A stretch of 64,000 bases of DNA from Priestia aryabhattai (GCF_023715685.1 NZ_JAMBOQ010000003.1:186001-250000); one strand, 5' to 3'; shown: positions 45,338 through 55,573, numbered from the stretch's first letter. Numbers and translations are program-made. The notes: generated from the sequence alone by a model not told the origin.

Positions 45338-46801
45338 ATGAATCGTGAATCTGTTGAACGCATTATAGAAGCTGTTGGCGGAAAAGAAAATATCTCTGCT
45401 GCAACGCACTGTGTAACGCGCCTTCGACTTGTTTTAAAAGATGAAGGTAAAGTCAATCAAAGTATGCTAGATGAGCATGAATTAGTAAAAGGATCTTTTT
45501 CTACAAATGGCCAGTTTCAAGTTGTTATTGGTCAAGGCACGGTTGATAAAGTATATAAAGAAATGGTGGCGCTTACAGGGATAGGTGAACTATCAAAAGA
45601 AGAAGTAAAAAATGAGGCAGCTAAAAACTTAAATCCGCTGCAGCGCGCAATAAAGACATTAGCTGACATTTTTATTCCCATTTTACCGGCAATCGTAACA
45701 GCGGGTTTATTAATGGGAATCAATAATGTACTAACAGGAGCGGGAATTTTTTACGATGATAAATCGATCGTAGATGTTCATACACAGTGGAAAGACTTCG
45801 CGAGCATGATTAATTTAATTGCGAATACGGCTTTTGCCTTTTTGCCAGCTCTTATTGGATGGTCAGCTGTTACGCGCTTCGGAGGAAGTCCTTTATTTGG
45901 AATTGTCCTTGGGCTCATGCTTGTACACCCTGACTTGCTAAATGCCTGGTCTTACGGAGAAGCATTAAAAAAAGGAAGTATCGATACGTGGAATTTATTT
46001 GGCCTGCATGTTGAGAAAGTCGGCTATCAAGGGCAGGTTTTACCTGTATTAGTTGCTTCATTCGTACTGGCAAAAATCGAATTATTCTTACGAAAACGAA
46101 TACCAGATGGTTTTCAACTTTTAATTGTAGCGCCTGTAGCTCTTTTAGTGACAGGGTTTCTCGCTTTTATTGTAATTGGTCCAATTACATTTGCAATAGG
46201 AAATGTCATTACAGATGCAGTTGTATGGTTATTCAAAACGGCTCCATTTATTGGAGGGCTTGTGTACGGAGGCTTATATGCTCCACTTGTTATTACAGGT
46301 ATGCATCATACATTTTTGGCAGTAGATTTACAGCTGATCGGAAGCGTGGGAAGTACCTTCTTATGGCCAATGGTAGCATTATCAAATATTGCACAAGGCT
46401 CTGCTGCTTTTGCGATGATGGTTCTTTCAAAAGACGATGAGAAATTAAAAGGATTGTCTTTAACGTCAGGGATTTCGGCTTGGCTTGGCATTACGGAACC
46501 TGCAATGTTTGGTGTTAATTTGCGCTTTAGATTTGCTTTTATTTCTGCAGTGATTGGTTCAGCTATTGCGGGTGTCGTCATATCCGTAGCGGGAGTGAAA
46601 GCAGCATCAGTAGGAATTGGTGGTATTCCAGCTCCGTTATCAATTGTTCCAGAGAGCTGGTCGCCTTTTATTATTGGAATGGTAATTGCAATCGTTGTGC
46701 CGTTTCTTTTAACGTTAACGCTTGGAAAGCTTCAGAAAAAATCAACCGTTACATCAACGGTTGCGGGTACAGACTCGCTTCAACATAATTCTAAGAATTA
46801 A
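45338..46801 (+). CDS. treP: Trehalose-specific PTS EIIBC component
   Basis: 487 residues. The EIIB domain is N-terminal (ESVERIIEAVGGKENISAATHCVTRLRLVL), with the phosphocysteine C25 in ATHCVTRL. The EIIC domain spans the rest with about ten helices (LADIFIPILPAIVTAGLLMG, MHHTFLAVDLQLIG, LGITEPAMFGVNLR). It imports trehalose as trehalose 6-phosphate. There is no EIIA domain, so a shared EIIA(Glc) is needed. It is followed directly by treA. Confidence 0.94.
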   Translation: MNRESVERIIEAVGGKENISAATHCVTRLRLVLKDEGKVNQSMLDEHELVKGSFSTNGQFQVVIGQGTVDKVYKEMVALTGIGELSKEEVKNEAAKNLNPLQRAIKTLADIFIPILPAIVTAGLLMGINNVLTGAGIFYDDKSIVDVHTQWKDFASMINLIANTAFAFLPALIGWSAVTRFGGSPLFGIVLGLMLVHPDLLNAWSYGEALKKGSIDTWNLFGLHVEKVGYQGQVLPVLVASFVLAKIELFLRKRIPDGFQLLIVAPVALLVTGFLAFIVIGPITFAIGNVITDAVVWLFKTAPFIGGLVYGGLYAPLVITGMHHTFLAVDLQLIGSVGSTFLWPMVALSNIAQGSAAFAMMVLSKDDEKLKGLSLTSGISAWLGITEPAMFGVNLRFRFAFISAVIGSAIAGVVISVAGVKAASVGIGGIPAPLSIVPESWSPFIIGMVIAIVVPFLLTLTLGKLQKKSTVTSTVAGTDSLQHNSKN

Positions 46802-46816
46802 ATGGTGGTGTTAAAA

Positions 46817-48502
46817 ATGCAAGAACCTTGGTGGAAAAAATCTGTTGTCTATCAAATTTATCCAAAAAGCTTTTATGATACGACTGGAAATGGCGTTGGC
46901 GATATAGCTGGTATTATTGAAAAGCTAGATTATTTGAAAGAGCTCGGCGTAGACGTTGTGTGGCTAACGCCAATTTATAAATCGCCGCAGCGAGATAATG
47001 GATATGATATAAGTAATTATTTTGTTATTCAAGAAGAGTACGGGACAATGGAGGACTTCGATCGTTTAGTAACAGAAGCGCATAAGCGGGATCTTAAAAT
47101 CATCATGGATATTGTCGTTAATCATACGTCAACTGAACATGAATGGTTTCAAGAAGCTAAAAAATCGAAAGATAACCCGTACAGAGATTTTTATATTTGG
47201 AAAGATCAAAAAGAAGATGGAAGTGCTCCGACGAATTGGGTTTCAAAATTTGGAGGGTCGGCGTGGGAGCATGATAAGCTGACAGAACAATCTTATCTGC
47301 ATTTGTTTGATGTCACGCAAGCGGATTTGAATTGGGAAAATGAGCATGTGCGCCGCAGCGTGTATGATATGATGAGGTTTTGGCTTGAAAAAGGTGTAGA
47401 TGGATTTCGGCTAGACGTTATTAACTTAATTTCAAAAGATCAGCGTTTCTTAGATGATGATGGTTCTGTTGCGCCAGGTGATGGCCGGAAATTCTACACC
47501 GACGGTCCTCGCGTGCACGAATATATGCGGGAAATGAATCAAGAAGTTTTTTCAAAATATGATAGTATGACCGTTGGGGAAATGTCGTCGACAACTGTTG
47601 ACCACTGTATTCAGTACTCTCATCCGGACCGGGACGAGCTTAGCATGACGTTTAATTTTCATCATTTAAAAGTCGATTACCCAAATGGAGAAAAGTGGGC
47701 GCTAGCAGATTTTGATTTTATTAAATTAAAAGAGATTCTATCAACTTGGCAAACGGAGATGAATAAAGGAGGGGGATGGAATGCACTATTTTGGTGCAAC
47801 CATGATCAGCCTCGTGTTGTTTCCCGCTATGGAAACGACGAACTCTATCATAATAAATCTGCCAAAATGCTCGCTACAACGATTCATCTGATGCAGGGGA
47901 CACCTTATATCTATCAAGGCGAAGAAATAGGTATGACAAACCCGAAGTTTTCCTCTATTGATGAATATAGAGATGTGGAGTCATTAAATGTGTATGAGAT
48001 AAAACGTGCACAAGGAATGGACGAAAATGAAATTTTGGAGATTTTAAAACATAAATCAAGAGATAATTCCCGTACACCGGTGCAATGGAACGATGAGCCG
48101 AATGCAGGTTTTACAAAAGGAAAGCCATGGATTAATCCGGCCTATAACTACCGTGAAATTAATGTAGAAAAAGCGTTAGATAATGAAGATTCGATCTTTT
48201 ATTTTTATCAAAAGCTTATTGCATTACGCAAGCAGTACGAGATTATCACCTACGGAAACTATGAATTGATTCTTGGAGAAGACAAGCAGATTTTCGCTTA
48301 TATCCGAAATGGAGTAGATGAAAAGCTGTTGGTGATAAATAATTTCTACGACAGCGAAACGACCTTTAAACTGCCGGAAGATATAACTTTTGAAGGATAT
48401 CATAGTGAAATATTGCTGTCTAACTACGAAGATTCATCAAAGGAATTCAAGCGAGTCTTACTTCGGCCGTATGAATCAATCGTGTATCATTTAAAAAAAT
48501 AG
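46817..48502 (+). CDS. treA: Phospho-alpha-(1,1)-glucosidase (trehalose-6-phosphate hydrolase)
   Basis: A 561-residue GH13 enzyme starting MQEPWWKKSVVYQIYPKSFY. Catalytic residues are D200 (DGFRLDVIN), E255 (TVGEMSS) and D330 (CNHDQPR). QGTPYIYQGEEIGMTNPKF is GH13 subfamily 29-like. It hydrolyses trehalose 6-phosphate to glucose and glucose 6-phosphate. ATG 46817 gives the same length as the B. subtilis enzyme; an in-frame ATG at 46802 directly abuts the treP stop. Confidence 0.94.
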   Translation: MQEPWWKKSVVYQIYPKSFYDTTGNGVGDIAGIIEKLDYLKELGVDVVWLTPIYKSPQRDNGYDISNYFVIQEEYGTMEDFDRLVTEAHKRDLKIIMDIVVNHTSTEHEWFQEAKKSKDNPYRDFYIWKDQKEDGSAPTNWVSKFGGSAWEHDKLTEQSYLHLFDVTQADLNWENEHVRRSVYDMMRFWLEKGVDGFRLDVINLISKDQRFLDDDGSVAPGDGRKFYTDGPRVHEYMREMNQEVFSKYDSMTVGEMSSTTVDHCIQYSHPDRDELSMTFNFHHLKVDYPNGEKWALADFDFIKLKEILSTWQTEMNKGGGWNALFWCNHDQPRVVSRYGNDELYHNKSAKMLATTIHLMQGTPYIYQGEEIGMTNPKFSSIDEYRDVESLNVYEIKRAQGMDENEILEILKHKSRDNSRTPVQWNDEPNAGFTKGKPWINPAYNYREINVEKALDNEDSIFYFYQKLIALRKQYEIITYGNYELILGEDKQIFAYIRNGVDEKLLVINNFYDSETTFKLPEDITFEGYHSEILLSNYEDSSKEFKRVLLRPYESIVYHLKK

Positions 48503-48512
48503 AGAAAAAAGT

Positions 48513-48549
48513 AAAAAGAACGATGGGTGACAATCTATCGTTCTTTTTA
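48513..48549 (+). terminator. Terminator between treA and treR
   Basis: AAAAAGAACGAT pairs with ATCGTTCTTTTT. Confidence 0.83.
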
Positions 48550-48590
48550 TACAATTGGGTATATATAGAAAGCAAAATAGGTGATGGCAA

Positions 48591-49307
48591 TTGAAAGAAA
48601 ATAAATTTATCAATATTTACGAACAGTTAGTCGATAAAATTAAACGCGGTGACTGGCGCCCTAATACAAAACTTCCTTCTGAAAATGAGCTTGTTGAACA
48701 GTATCAAACGTCTCGTGAAACGATACGGAAAGCGTTAAATTTACTTTCACAAAATGGCTACATTCAAAAAATGAAAGGAAAAGGCTCTTTTGTATTGGAC
48801 GTATCACGCTTTGATTTTCCAGTATCAGGACTTGTTAGCTTCAAAGAAGTTGCGGAAAAGCTAGGACATACATCGACTACTATTGTAAAAGAGTTTGAAC
48901 TAATCAAGGCTGATCAAGATCTGTGCACACAGCTTGGGACAACGAAAAAAGACCTCATATGGAAAGTAGTTCGAGCGCGTGAAATCGATGGAGAAAAAAT
49001 TATTTTAGACAAAGATTTTTTTCATAAAAAATATGTTCCTCACCTCACAAAAGACATATGCGAAGGCTCTATTTATGAATACTTAGAAAAAGATCTTGGG
49101 CTGAAAATAAGCTTTGCTAAAAAAGAAATTTCCGTTGACGAACTTACGGAAGAAGATAAATGTTACTTAGATTTGAAAGACTATGAACATATTGTGGTAG
49201 TAAGAAATTATGTGTATCTAGAAGATGCAAGCCTTTTTCAATATACGGAATCACGTCATCGTCTTGATAAGTTCCGTTTTGTGGATTTTGCTCGCAGAGG
49301 TATATAA
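48591..49307 (+). CDS. treR: GntR-family trehalose operon repressor
   Basis: 238 residues. The winged helix is FINIYEQLVDKIKRGDWRPN, PSENELVEQYQTSRETIRKA, GYIQKMKGKGSFVL. The C-terminal UTRA sensor (FKEVAEKLGHTSTTIVKEFE, YTESRHRLDKFRFVDFARR) binds trehalose 6-phosphate. The start is TTG 48591 after AGGTGATGG. Its operators lie before treP. Confidence 0.94.
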   Translation: MKENKFINIYEQLVDKIKRGDWRPNTKLPSENELVEQYQTSRETIRKALNLLSQNGYIQKMKGKGSFVLDVSRFDFPVSGLVSFKEVAEKLGHTSTTIVKEFELIKADQDLCTQLGTTKKDLIWKVVRAREIDGEKIILDKDFFHKKYVPHLTKDICEGSIYEYLEKDLGLKISFAKKEISVDELTEEDKCYLDLKDYEHIVVVRNYVYLEDASLFQYTESRHRLDKFRFVDFARRGI

Positions 49308-49663
49308 TGTTCCACTGTCCATGAGTTTTTCCTTTTAGTAGATACTTACACAAAAACTGCTTTGATATAGGAAACGAAGCAGTTTTTTTGTGTGAAAAAT
49401 TGAAAAAACATCATCCTTTTGACGATAAAATTCTAAAAAGGTTGAATTTTTCTTTGGAGTTTGTTTTAGTAGAACATAAGATTATTTTATATTTGTATAA
49501 TGTTATCCATACAGGATACAGATTTATTTTTCTTTTTTTTATTAGATATATAAGAAATTGTTATTTGAAAACAATAATACCATTAGTAATTCTAATAAAC
49601 GTATCTATCTACAGCATTAAAGGAAGCAGCTCAAACAATACTAAGTAAAAAGGAGGAGACGGA
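49308..49663 (+). other. Intergenic region with treR terminator
   Basis: The terminator is AAAAACTGCTT...AAGCAGTTTTTTT (49352-49389). The remaining AT-rich 270 bases precede the oxoprolinase operon. An 86-codon frame there begins inside the terminator stem without a ribosome site and has extreme Ile/Leu/Asn content, so I do not call it. Confidence 0.7.
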
Positions 49664-50386
49664 ATGAGTAACGATTATCGACTTTATCCTCTTGGTGATA
49701 GCGGCATTGTCGTTTCATTTGGAGACGAAATTAATTTCGACATACATAAACGTATTCAGCAATTTACTCAGGTGCTAGAGCAATCATTATGTAAGGGAAT
49801 GATTGAATATGTGCCGGCTTTTACAACAGTTACAATCTATTATGATCCTTGGGTCATGAGTGAAAAAGGAAAAAGAAACCCTTACACAGCAATATCTACA
49901 TATATTGAAAAGCTCCTTTTCCACCAGGAAGAAAAATCTGAAGCGGTCGCTAGACAAATTGAAATTCCGGTGTGTTATGGAGGAAAGTACGGTCCGGACT
50001 TAGAGAAAGTAGCTGCTTTTCATTCATTAACGCTTGAAGAAGTTATCCGTATTCATACAAATGGAGAGTATTTGGTGTATATGATAGGCTTTGTTCCTGG
50101 TTTTCCTTACTTGGGAGGGATGAGCGAAGAAATTGCGACCCCAAGAAAAGAATCACCGAGAAATAGCATCCCAAAAGGGTCAGTTGGCATCGCAGGAATA
50201 CAAACCGGCGTGTACCCAATCGAGACACCCGGAGGATGGCAGTTAATCGGGCGTACTCCTTTGTCACTATTTAACCCAGAAAAGGATTCGCCAAGCTTGC
50301 TTCAAGCAGGTGATCGTATCCGATTTGTTTCCATTTCTGAAACAGAATATGAAGCACAAAAGGAGGTGGATGAAGATGAGTATTAA
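49664..50386 (+). CDS. pxpB: 5-oxoprolinase subunit B (KipI family)
   Basis: 240 residues of the allophanate-hydrolase subunit 1 family. LYPLGDSGIVVSFGDEINFD opens it, and MIGFVPGFPYLGGMSEEIAT with TPGGWQLIGRTPLSLFNPEK are the conserved core. With PxpA and PxpC it cleaves 5-oxoproline to glutamate using ATP. In B. subtilis this subunit was first known as the kinase A inhibitor KipI. AAAAGGAGGAGACGG precedes ATG. It overlaps pxpC by 11 bases. Confidence 0.92.
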   Translation: MSNDYRLYPLGDSGIVVSFGDEINFDIHKRIQQFTQVLEQSLCKGMIEYVPAFTTVTIYYDPWVMSEKGKRNPYTAISTYIEKLLFHQEEKSEAVARQIEIPVCYGGKYGPDLEKVAAFHSLTLEEVIRIHTNGEYLVYMIGFVPGFPYLGGMSEEIATPRKESPRNSIPKGSVGIAGIQTGVYPIETPGGWQLIGRTPLSLFNPEKDSPSLLQAGDRIRFVSISETEYEAQKEVDEDEY

Positions 50387-51374
50387 AGTAATACGTCCTG
50401 GTTTATTAACGACGATTCAAGACATCGGCAGACATGGATATCAAAAGGACGGCATGATTGTCAGCGGGGCAATGGACAAAGTTGCTTTAAGGATTGCCAA
50501 CTTATTAGTAGGAAATCAAGAAAATCGGCCGGTTATTGAAATTACGTTAATGGGACCAAAAATTGAATTTCAGCAAGATGCTTTGATTGCACTGACCGGA
50601 GGGGATTTATCGCCAACTGTTAATGATGAAGCCGTAAAGATGTGGCGACCTTTATATGTGAAAAAAGGGAGCGTGCTACAGTTTGGCGTTCCAACTTTAG
50701 GATGCCGTTCGTACTTATCGGTTTCCGGTGCTTTTAACGTTCCTGCAATTATGGGAAGTACATCTACTTCATTGCGCGCTCGGATAGGCGGGTTGCACGG
50801 TAAAGCATTACAGTCAGGAGACGAAATATTAACCCACCCTCCTACAGAAATAGGGGAAGTAATTATAAAGAAACTGCTGAAAAAGCAAACGGGCCGCTCT
50901 TTTCAGCAGGCTTTTTGGACGATTCATCCTAAACTTCTTCCTTCATACGAGACACCTATTATCCGCGCGATGAAAGGTGCGGAATTTGATTGGTTTATAG
51001 AAGAAAGTCAACAACATTTCTTTCAGCAAGAATTTGACGTTACGCCGCAATCTGACCGAATGGGCTATAGGCTAAAAGGGAAGAAACTAGTCCTTGGTGA
51101 AGAAAAAGAGCTGCTTTCTAGCGCTGTGACGTTCGGTACGATTCAAGTACCAAAAGAAGGACAGCCCATTGTTTTATTAGCAGATCATCAAACGACAGGA
51201 GGATATCCTAGAATCGGGCAGGTAGCAACTGCAGATTTTTCAGCGTTGGCGCAAGTTTCTCCAGGGAAAAAGGTTTCTTTTCAAGCAATTTCACTGGATG
51301 AAGCGCAGCATTTATATATGGAGCAGGAAAAGAAGATAAATCATATTAAAAGAGCACTTCGAATGAAAATATAA
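50376..51374 (+). CDS. pxpC: 5-oxoprolinase subunit C (KipA family)
   Basis: 332 residues of the allophanate-hydrolase subunit 2 family. [20 protein letters not shown] is diagnostic, with LKGKKL and [20 protein letters not shown] near the end. It partners PxpB. ATG 50376 follows AAAGGAGGTGG inside the end of pxpB, implying coupled translation. Confidence 0.92.
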   Translation: MSIKVIRPGLLTTIQDIGRHGYQKDGMIVSGAMDKVALRIANLLVGNQENRPVIEITLMGPKIEFQQDALIALTGGDLSPTVNDEAVKMWRPLYVKKGSVLQFGVPTLGCRSYLSVSGAFNVPAIMGSTSTSLRARIGGLHGKALQSGDEILTHPPTEIGEVIIKKLLKKQTGRSFQQAFWTIHPKLLPSYETPIIRAMKGAEFDWFIEESQQHFFQQEFDVTPQSDRMGYRLKGKKLVLGEEKELLSSAVTFGTIQVPKEGQPIVLLADHQTTGGYPRIGQVATADFSALAQVSPGKKVSFQAISLDEAQHLYMEQEKKINHIKRALRMKI

Positions 51375-51385
51375 GGGGGAAGAAG

Positions 51386-52141
51386 ATGGCTACCGTTGAT
51401 TTGAACTGTGACTTAGGGGAGAGTTTTGGGAACTATAGATTAGGAAATGATAAAGAGATTTTGCGCTATGTAACGTCAGCAAACATTGCTTGCGGCTTTC
51501 ATGCCGGAGATCCTTCGGTTATGAGAGAAACAGTAAAGCTGGCTTTGAGTGAAAATGTGGCGATTGGCGCGCACCCTGGATTGCAAGATTTAGCTGGATT
51601 TGGACGTAGATATATGAAAATTACGCCTCGCGAAGCTTATGATTTAATGGTGTATCAAATGGGGGCTCTTTCAGCTTTTATACGTTCAGAAGGAGGGATA
51701 CTTCATCACGTGAAACCTCATGGCGCTTTATATAATATGGCTGCAGCAGATCGAGACATAGCTAAAGCTATTACCGAAGCTGTTTATAATGTCAGTGAGG
51801 AAGCTATCCTATATGGTTTGGCTGGAAGTGAACTGATTAAAGCTGGAAACGAAATGGGCTTACGTACGTCTCAGGAAGTATTTGCAGATCGAACCTATCA
51901 ACAAAATGGCATGCTGACGCCCAGAAACGTTGAAAACGCCGTTATTAAAGATGAAAACGCCGCTATTTCTCAAGTAATTAAAATGGTCAAAGAAAAGAAA
52001 GTGCTCACTGTGCAAAATGAAGAGATTCCCATTCAAGCAGATACCGTTTGTATTCATGGAGACGGTGCACATGCTGTTGAATTTGCCAAAGCTATTTGTG
52101 ACAAGCTAAAAGAAGAACAAATCATTATTCAACCACAATGA
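51386..52141 (+). CDS. pxpA: 5-oxoprolinase subunit A (LamB/YcsF family)
   Basis: 251 residues. [57 protein letters not shown] and [14 protein letters not shown] are the metal-binding LamB/YcsF motifs. It is the ATP-dependent ring-opening subunit. AAGGGGGAAG precedes ATG; it starts 11 bases after pxpC. Confidence 0.94.
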   Translation: MATVDLNCDLGESFGNYRLGNDKEILRYVTSANIACGFHAGDPSVMRETVKLALSENVAIGAHPGLQDLAGFGRRYMKITPREAYDLMVYQMGALSAFIRSEGGILHHVKPHGALYNMAAADRDIAKAITEAVYNVSEEAILYGLAGSELIKAGNEMGLRTSQEVFADRTYQQNGMLTPRNVENAVIKDENAAISQVIKMVKEKKVLTVQNEEIPIQADTVCIHGDGAHAVEFAKAICDKLKEEQIIIQPQ

Positions 52142-52150
52142 GGTGACATC

Positions 52151-53338
52151 ATGAAAAAAGAACGCAACTGGAGTGTGCTGCTCGGAGCTGCATTTTTAAT
52201 GGCTACTTCAGCAGTGGGTCCAGGTTTTTTAACTCAAACAACGGTCTTTACACAAGCTCTCGCCGCAAGTTTTGGTTTTGTCATTTTACTGTCGATTTTA
52301 TTAGACATTGGCGTGCAGCTAAATGTATGGCGTATTATTGCCGTTTCAGAAAAAAGAGCACAGGATATCGCTAACAGTGTTTTGCCAGGTCTCGGCTTAT
52401 TTATTGCTATTCTAATTGTAATCGGAGGCTTAGCATTTAATATTGGAAACGTAGGAGGCGCGGGTCTTGGCTTCAATGCGCTATTTGGCATTTCTCCTAA
52501 AGCGGGTGCAGTCATTACAGCCATCATTTCTATCGCAATCTTTTTAGTTAAAGAAGCCGGAAAATTAATGGATCGTTTTGCTCAATTAATGGGTGGAATA
52601 TTAATTATTTTAATGGTGTATGTTGCTGTTTCTTCCTCTCCTCCATTAGGAGAAGCGGCATCTAAAACATTTTGGCCAGATAAAATTGACGTAATGGCGA
52701 TTGTTACTCTTGTAGGAGGAACGGTAGGAGGATATATTACATTTGCAGGAGGTCACCGTTTATTAGATGCAGGAATCAAAGGAAAAGCCGCGATTCCTGA
52801 AGTAACAAGAGGAGCAGTATCGGGCATTACGATTGCTTCTATCATTCGAATTTTTCTATTTTTAGCGACATTAGGTGTATTGAGTCAAGGGTTAAAGCTG
52901 AATCCTGATAATCCACCTGCCTCTGTTTTTCAGTTAGCTGCAGGAGATATTGGCTATAAATTATTCGGTATCGTCATGGCAGCGGCGGCTATCACTTCAG
53001 TTATTGGTTCGGCATATACATCGGTTTCCTTTATTAAATCCTTCAGCAAAAGGATTGAGAAATATGAAAACTGGATTATCATTGCATTTATTACGATTTC
53101 AACCCTGATTTTCTTAACGATTGGTCAGCCGGTCACTCTGCTTATTTTAGCTGGAGCATTGAATGGGTTAATTTTGCCTATTACGCTCGGAACAATGCTT
53201 ATAGCGGCGTATAAAAAGAAGATAGTAGGCGATTACAAGCATCCGACTTGGCTTACCGTTTTTGGCGGTTTTGTGGTCGTTATTATGGCTGTGCTAGGAG
53301 TCTATACGCTTGTGACTCAAATTTCAAAACTGTGGTAA
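52151..53338 (+). CDS. ycsG: NRAMP-related membrane transporter (YcsG-like)
   Basis: A 395-residue protein with about 11 helices of the NRAMP fold. The metal-binding DPGN motif of helix 1 reads GPGFLTQ here, and no MPH motif is seen in helix 6. It is therefore unlikely to move metal ions. Linkage to the oxoprolinase genes, conserved in B. subtilis ycsF-ycsG, makes an organic substrate such as 5-oxoproline plausible. That substrate is an inference. Confidence 0.83.
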   Translation: MKKERNWSVLLGAAFLMATSAVGPGFLTQTTVFTQALAASFGFVILLSILLDIGVQLNVWRIIAVSEKRAQDIANSVLPGLGLFIAILIVIGGLAFNIGNVGGAGLGFNALFGISPKAGAVITAIISIAIFLVKEAGKLMDRFAQLMGGILIILMVYVAVSSSPPLGEAASKTFWPDKIDVMAIVTLVGGTVGGYITFAGGHRLLDAGIKGKAAIPEVTRGAVSGITIASIIRIFLFLATLGVLSQGLKLNPDNPPASVFQLAAGDIGYKLFGIVMAAAAITSVIGSAYTSVSFIKSFSKRIEKYENWIIIAFITISTLIFLTIGQPVTLLILAGALNGLILPITLGTMLIAAYKKKIVGDYKHPTWLTVFGGFVVVIMAVLGVYTLVTQISKLW

Positions 53339-53344
53339 GGAATT

Positions 53345-53394
53345 CTATAACCAATTAAAAAAGGGCCTTCTGACCCTTTTTTAATTGGTTATAG
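53345..53394. terminator. Bidirectional terminator with 21-bp arms
   Basis: Perfect inverted repeat CTATAACCAATTAAAAAAGG(G) around CCTTCTGA, between ycsG and the converging hemolysin III gene, whose last codons lie in it. Confidence 0.9.
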
Positions 53395-54031
53395 GCAAAA
53401 CATACAAAATGATTGCTAAAAAGTGGAGTACGGTCCCTCCAAGGACGAAAATATGCCAAATCATATGATGAAAACGAAATCCTCGCCATACGTAAAAAAC
53501 GGCTCCGATTGTATACAATACGCCTCCAACTACGAGAAGGACAATTCCTTGATGGGCAATAGTTTGAGTTAAGGAATCCCACGCAAACACAATCATCCAT
53601 CCCATAAATACGTAAAGAATGGTGGAAATAAAAAGGAATTTCTTCACAAAAAAAGCTTTGAATACAATTCCTGCAAGAGCGATGCCCCATACAATGCCAA
53701 AAAGTGTCCAGCCGATGGTTCCTTTTACTGCGATAAATAAAAATGGAGTGTACGTACCGGCAATAAACAAATAAATAGAAGAGTGGTCGAATATCTCAAA
53801 AAGATCTTTTACCTTCCCTTCCGGAAAGCTATGGACAAGCGTAGAGGAGACGTAGAGAAGCAGCATGGTTACTCCGTAAATAGTAAAACTGATAACGTGC
53901 CAAGGCGTTCCTTCTAACGAAGAAAGTACGATTAAAAGCGTTAATCCAACAATACTGAGTACGGCTCCAATGCCGTGTGTAATCGCATTTGCAATTTCTT
54001 CTCCTCTTGTAAATGTGTGTGTAGTAGCCAT
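53381..54031 (-). CDS. Hemolysin III family (PAQR-like) membrane protein
   Basis: 216 residues with seven helices. Zinc-ligand motifs of the family are present: STLVHSF, IFDHSSIYLFIAGTYTPFLF and MIWHIFVLGGTVLHF. It matches B. subtilis YplQ in size. The family may regulate membrane fluidity or act as a ceramidase-like hydrolase; the haemolysin name is historical. ATG 54031 follows AAAGGA. Confidence 0.88.
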   Translation of the reverse strand: MATTHTFTRGEEIANAITHGIGAVLSIVGLTLLIVLSSLEGTPWHVISFTIYGVTMLLLYVSSTLVHSFPEGKVKDLFEIFDHSSIYLFIAGTYTPFLFIAVKGTIGWTLFGIVWGIALAGIVFKAFFVKKFLFISTILYVFMGWMIVFAWDSLTQTIAHQGIVLLVVGGVLYTIGAVFYVWRGFRFHHMIWHIFVLGGTVLHFLAIILYVLPITN

Positions 54032-54422
54032 TTACAAAATCCTTTCTTTATACAAATTTATCTTCTATTTTCTCAGAGGATAAGTTTTGAACATACCTGC
54101 TGAGGAAAAATCCGTAACTGTCAAAAACATGAGCAAAAAAGTCATTGGTTATTTCTTTATTATAGACCATTTTTTTGATTTTATCTATTTTGACTGGTGA
54201 TCTGAAAAGATGAAGGGTGTATATGTGAATGTTCACTAGCTGTAAAAAGCATGTATAGAAGAAAAAAATGCTTTTTGAAAAAATGTCAGAAAAGTTGTCA
54301 TGAAGGCATGATTTTGAAATACATATAAAATAAAACTTTTAACAGTCAAGGTTACGATTACTGCTTAGCTCATTTGCAATAGATAAGTAACAAGATTGTA
54401 AGAAGGCAGGGGGATGGAAGCA
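54032..54422. other. Intergenic region, 391 bases
   Basis: AT-rich divergent spacer. A near-palindrome GTGAATGTTCAC lies at 54225-54236. A 62-codon minus frame here lacks a ribosome site and is not called. Confidence 0.4.
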
Positions 54423-55052
54423 GTGAAAAAAGAAGTTATTTTTGATGAAACAGGGACATACAAGTACTCTCTATTATGCAAATGGAGTGAAGTAAACGAA
54501 CGTAAACTTACGTTTATCTTGTCATTTCCAGAAAATACGTATGAATACAGCGACGATGCAGCTGTATCCAAGTGCATAGAACTGGCGCAAAAGTGGGGAT
54601 TTGGAGTCTTAGAAATCGTTTATTTATTCAGCTATCAAACCGATCATGTTTCGTTTTTACGCATGCTTTCAAAAGAAGAAGCTGTTGGAACAAGAACAGG
54701 TGAATATATTCAAAAAGCAGTAGAAGATGCTGAACTTGTTGTGGTAGCTTGGGGCGATCATGGAAGCATTTACAACCGGCAAGAGGAAGTAGAACGCTGT
54801 CTGAAACACAAGCCGGTATATTGTTTTGGAAAAACGAAACAGCAATTTCCACGCCATATTTTATCTGTCGTGCACCGTGCAAAATTACAGAAATATGAAG
54901 TGCCGGCTAATCGTGAAGAGTCGGAAGAAGTTTCTTCGTTTATTGAAGACATAGATCAAAGTTTTGGTGGAGGGGATTATTCTCCAATTAAACAACTAAC
55001 AGAAGAAGAACCGCTTATGTTTATTGAAGACATTGCCAGTATGTATCGATAA
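54423..55052 (+). CDS. DUF1643 family protein
   Basis: 209 residues. Residues 15-150 match DUF1643: YKYSLLCKWSEVNERKLTFI, LSFPENTYEYSDDAAVSKCI, KWGFGVLEIVYLFSYQTDHV, AELVVVAWGDHGSIYNRQEE. The C-terminal tail is acidic and probably disordered (REESEEVSSFIEDIDQSFGG). GTG 54423 is preferred because GGGGG is 8-9 bases upstream; ATG 54414 abuts that site. Function is unknown; the family often travels with mobile or restriction genes, none of which are seen here. Confidence 0.8.
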   Translation: MKKEVIFDETGTYKYSLLCKWSEVNERKLTFILSFPENTYEYSDDAAVSKCIELAQKWGFGVLEIVYLFSYQTDHVSFLRMLSKEEAVGTRTGEYIQKAVEDAELVVVAWGDHGSIYNRQEEVERCLKHKPVYCFGKTKQQFPRHILSVVHRAKLQKYEVPANREESEEVSSFIEDIDQSFGGGDYSPIKQLTEEEPLMFIEDIASMYR

Positions 55053-55055
55053 AGA

Positions 55056-55087
55056 GAAAAAGCGAGGTTTATATTCCTCGCTTTTTC
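55056..55087 (+). terminator. Terminator of the DUF1643 gene
   Basis: GAAAAAGCGAGG pairs with CCTCGCTTTTTC. Confidence 0.88.
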
Positions 55088-55153
55088 GTTAGTATAAAAC
55101 ACCAAGTTTTATCATATGGTTGTATCAAGAAGCGTGTGTAAAGGGGGAACTTT

Positions 55154-55573
55154 ATGAAATTGAATGAAGTATTGCACCGCATCACAACTATTTATAATGA
55201 GTTAGAAGAAGACTGCTTTCAATATATAGGGGCTGTGATCAATGAAGATGCAGAGCTGGATATTTCTTGTCTAGAAGAATTAAGTACGCTGTTAAACTTC
55301 GTATATGAATGCTCGCAGGATGTATTAGTAGGTTCTATTTTAACAAAATTGGATTATGGACAACCCATTTATCAATTTGCTATGTTAAAGCCTATTTCCC
55401 TTGAAGGAAATGAAGATAAGTTAGATATTTTATATGAAGAAAAGGTAAAAGTAGAAAGAGCTATTCTAGATGTGTATACAGCTCAGCGAAAGAAGTTATT
55501 GACTCAAGCAGCTGATGACTTAAAAGAACTGCACTACGAGCTGCAAACCTATGTGTATGCTTGCAACATATAA
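55154..55573 (+). CDS. Hypothetical helical protein
   Basis: 139 residues, mostly alpha-helical and acidic, with no signal peptide. Notable segments are LHRITTIYNELEEDCFQYIG, LLNFVYECSQDVLVGSILTK and a long C-terminal helix (YEEKVKVERAILDVYTAQRK). Cys residues are scattered and do not form a metal motif. AAGGGGGAACTTT precedes ATG. Not recognised. Confidence 0.7.
   Translation: MKLNEVLHRITTIYNELEEDCFQYIGAVINEDAELDISCLEELSTLLNFVYECSQDVLVGSILTKLDYGQPIYQFAMLKPISLEGNEDKLDILYEEKVKVERAILDVYTAQRKKLLTQAADDLKELHYELQTYVYACNI

Noticed and set aside
49388..49648. 86-codon frame between treR and pxpB
   Set aside because: It begins inside a terminator stem, has no ribosome site, and has the extreme composition of AT-rich non-coding DNA.
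54048..54236. Minus-strand 62-codon frame upstream of the hemolysin III gene
   Set aside because: GTG start without a ribosome site; looks like chance in AT-rich DNA.
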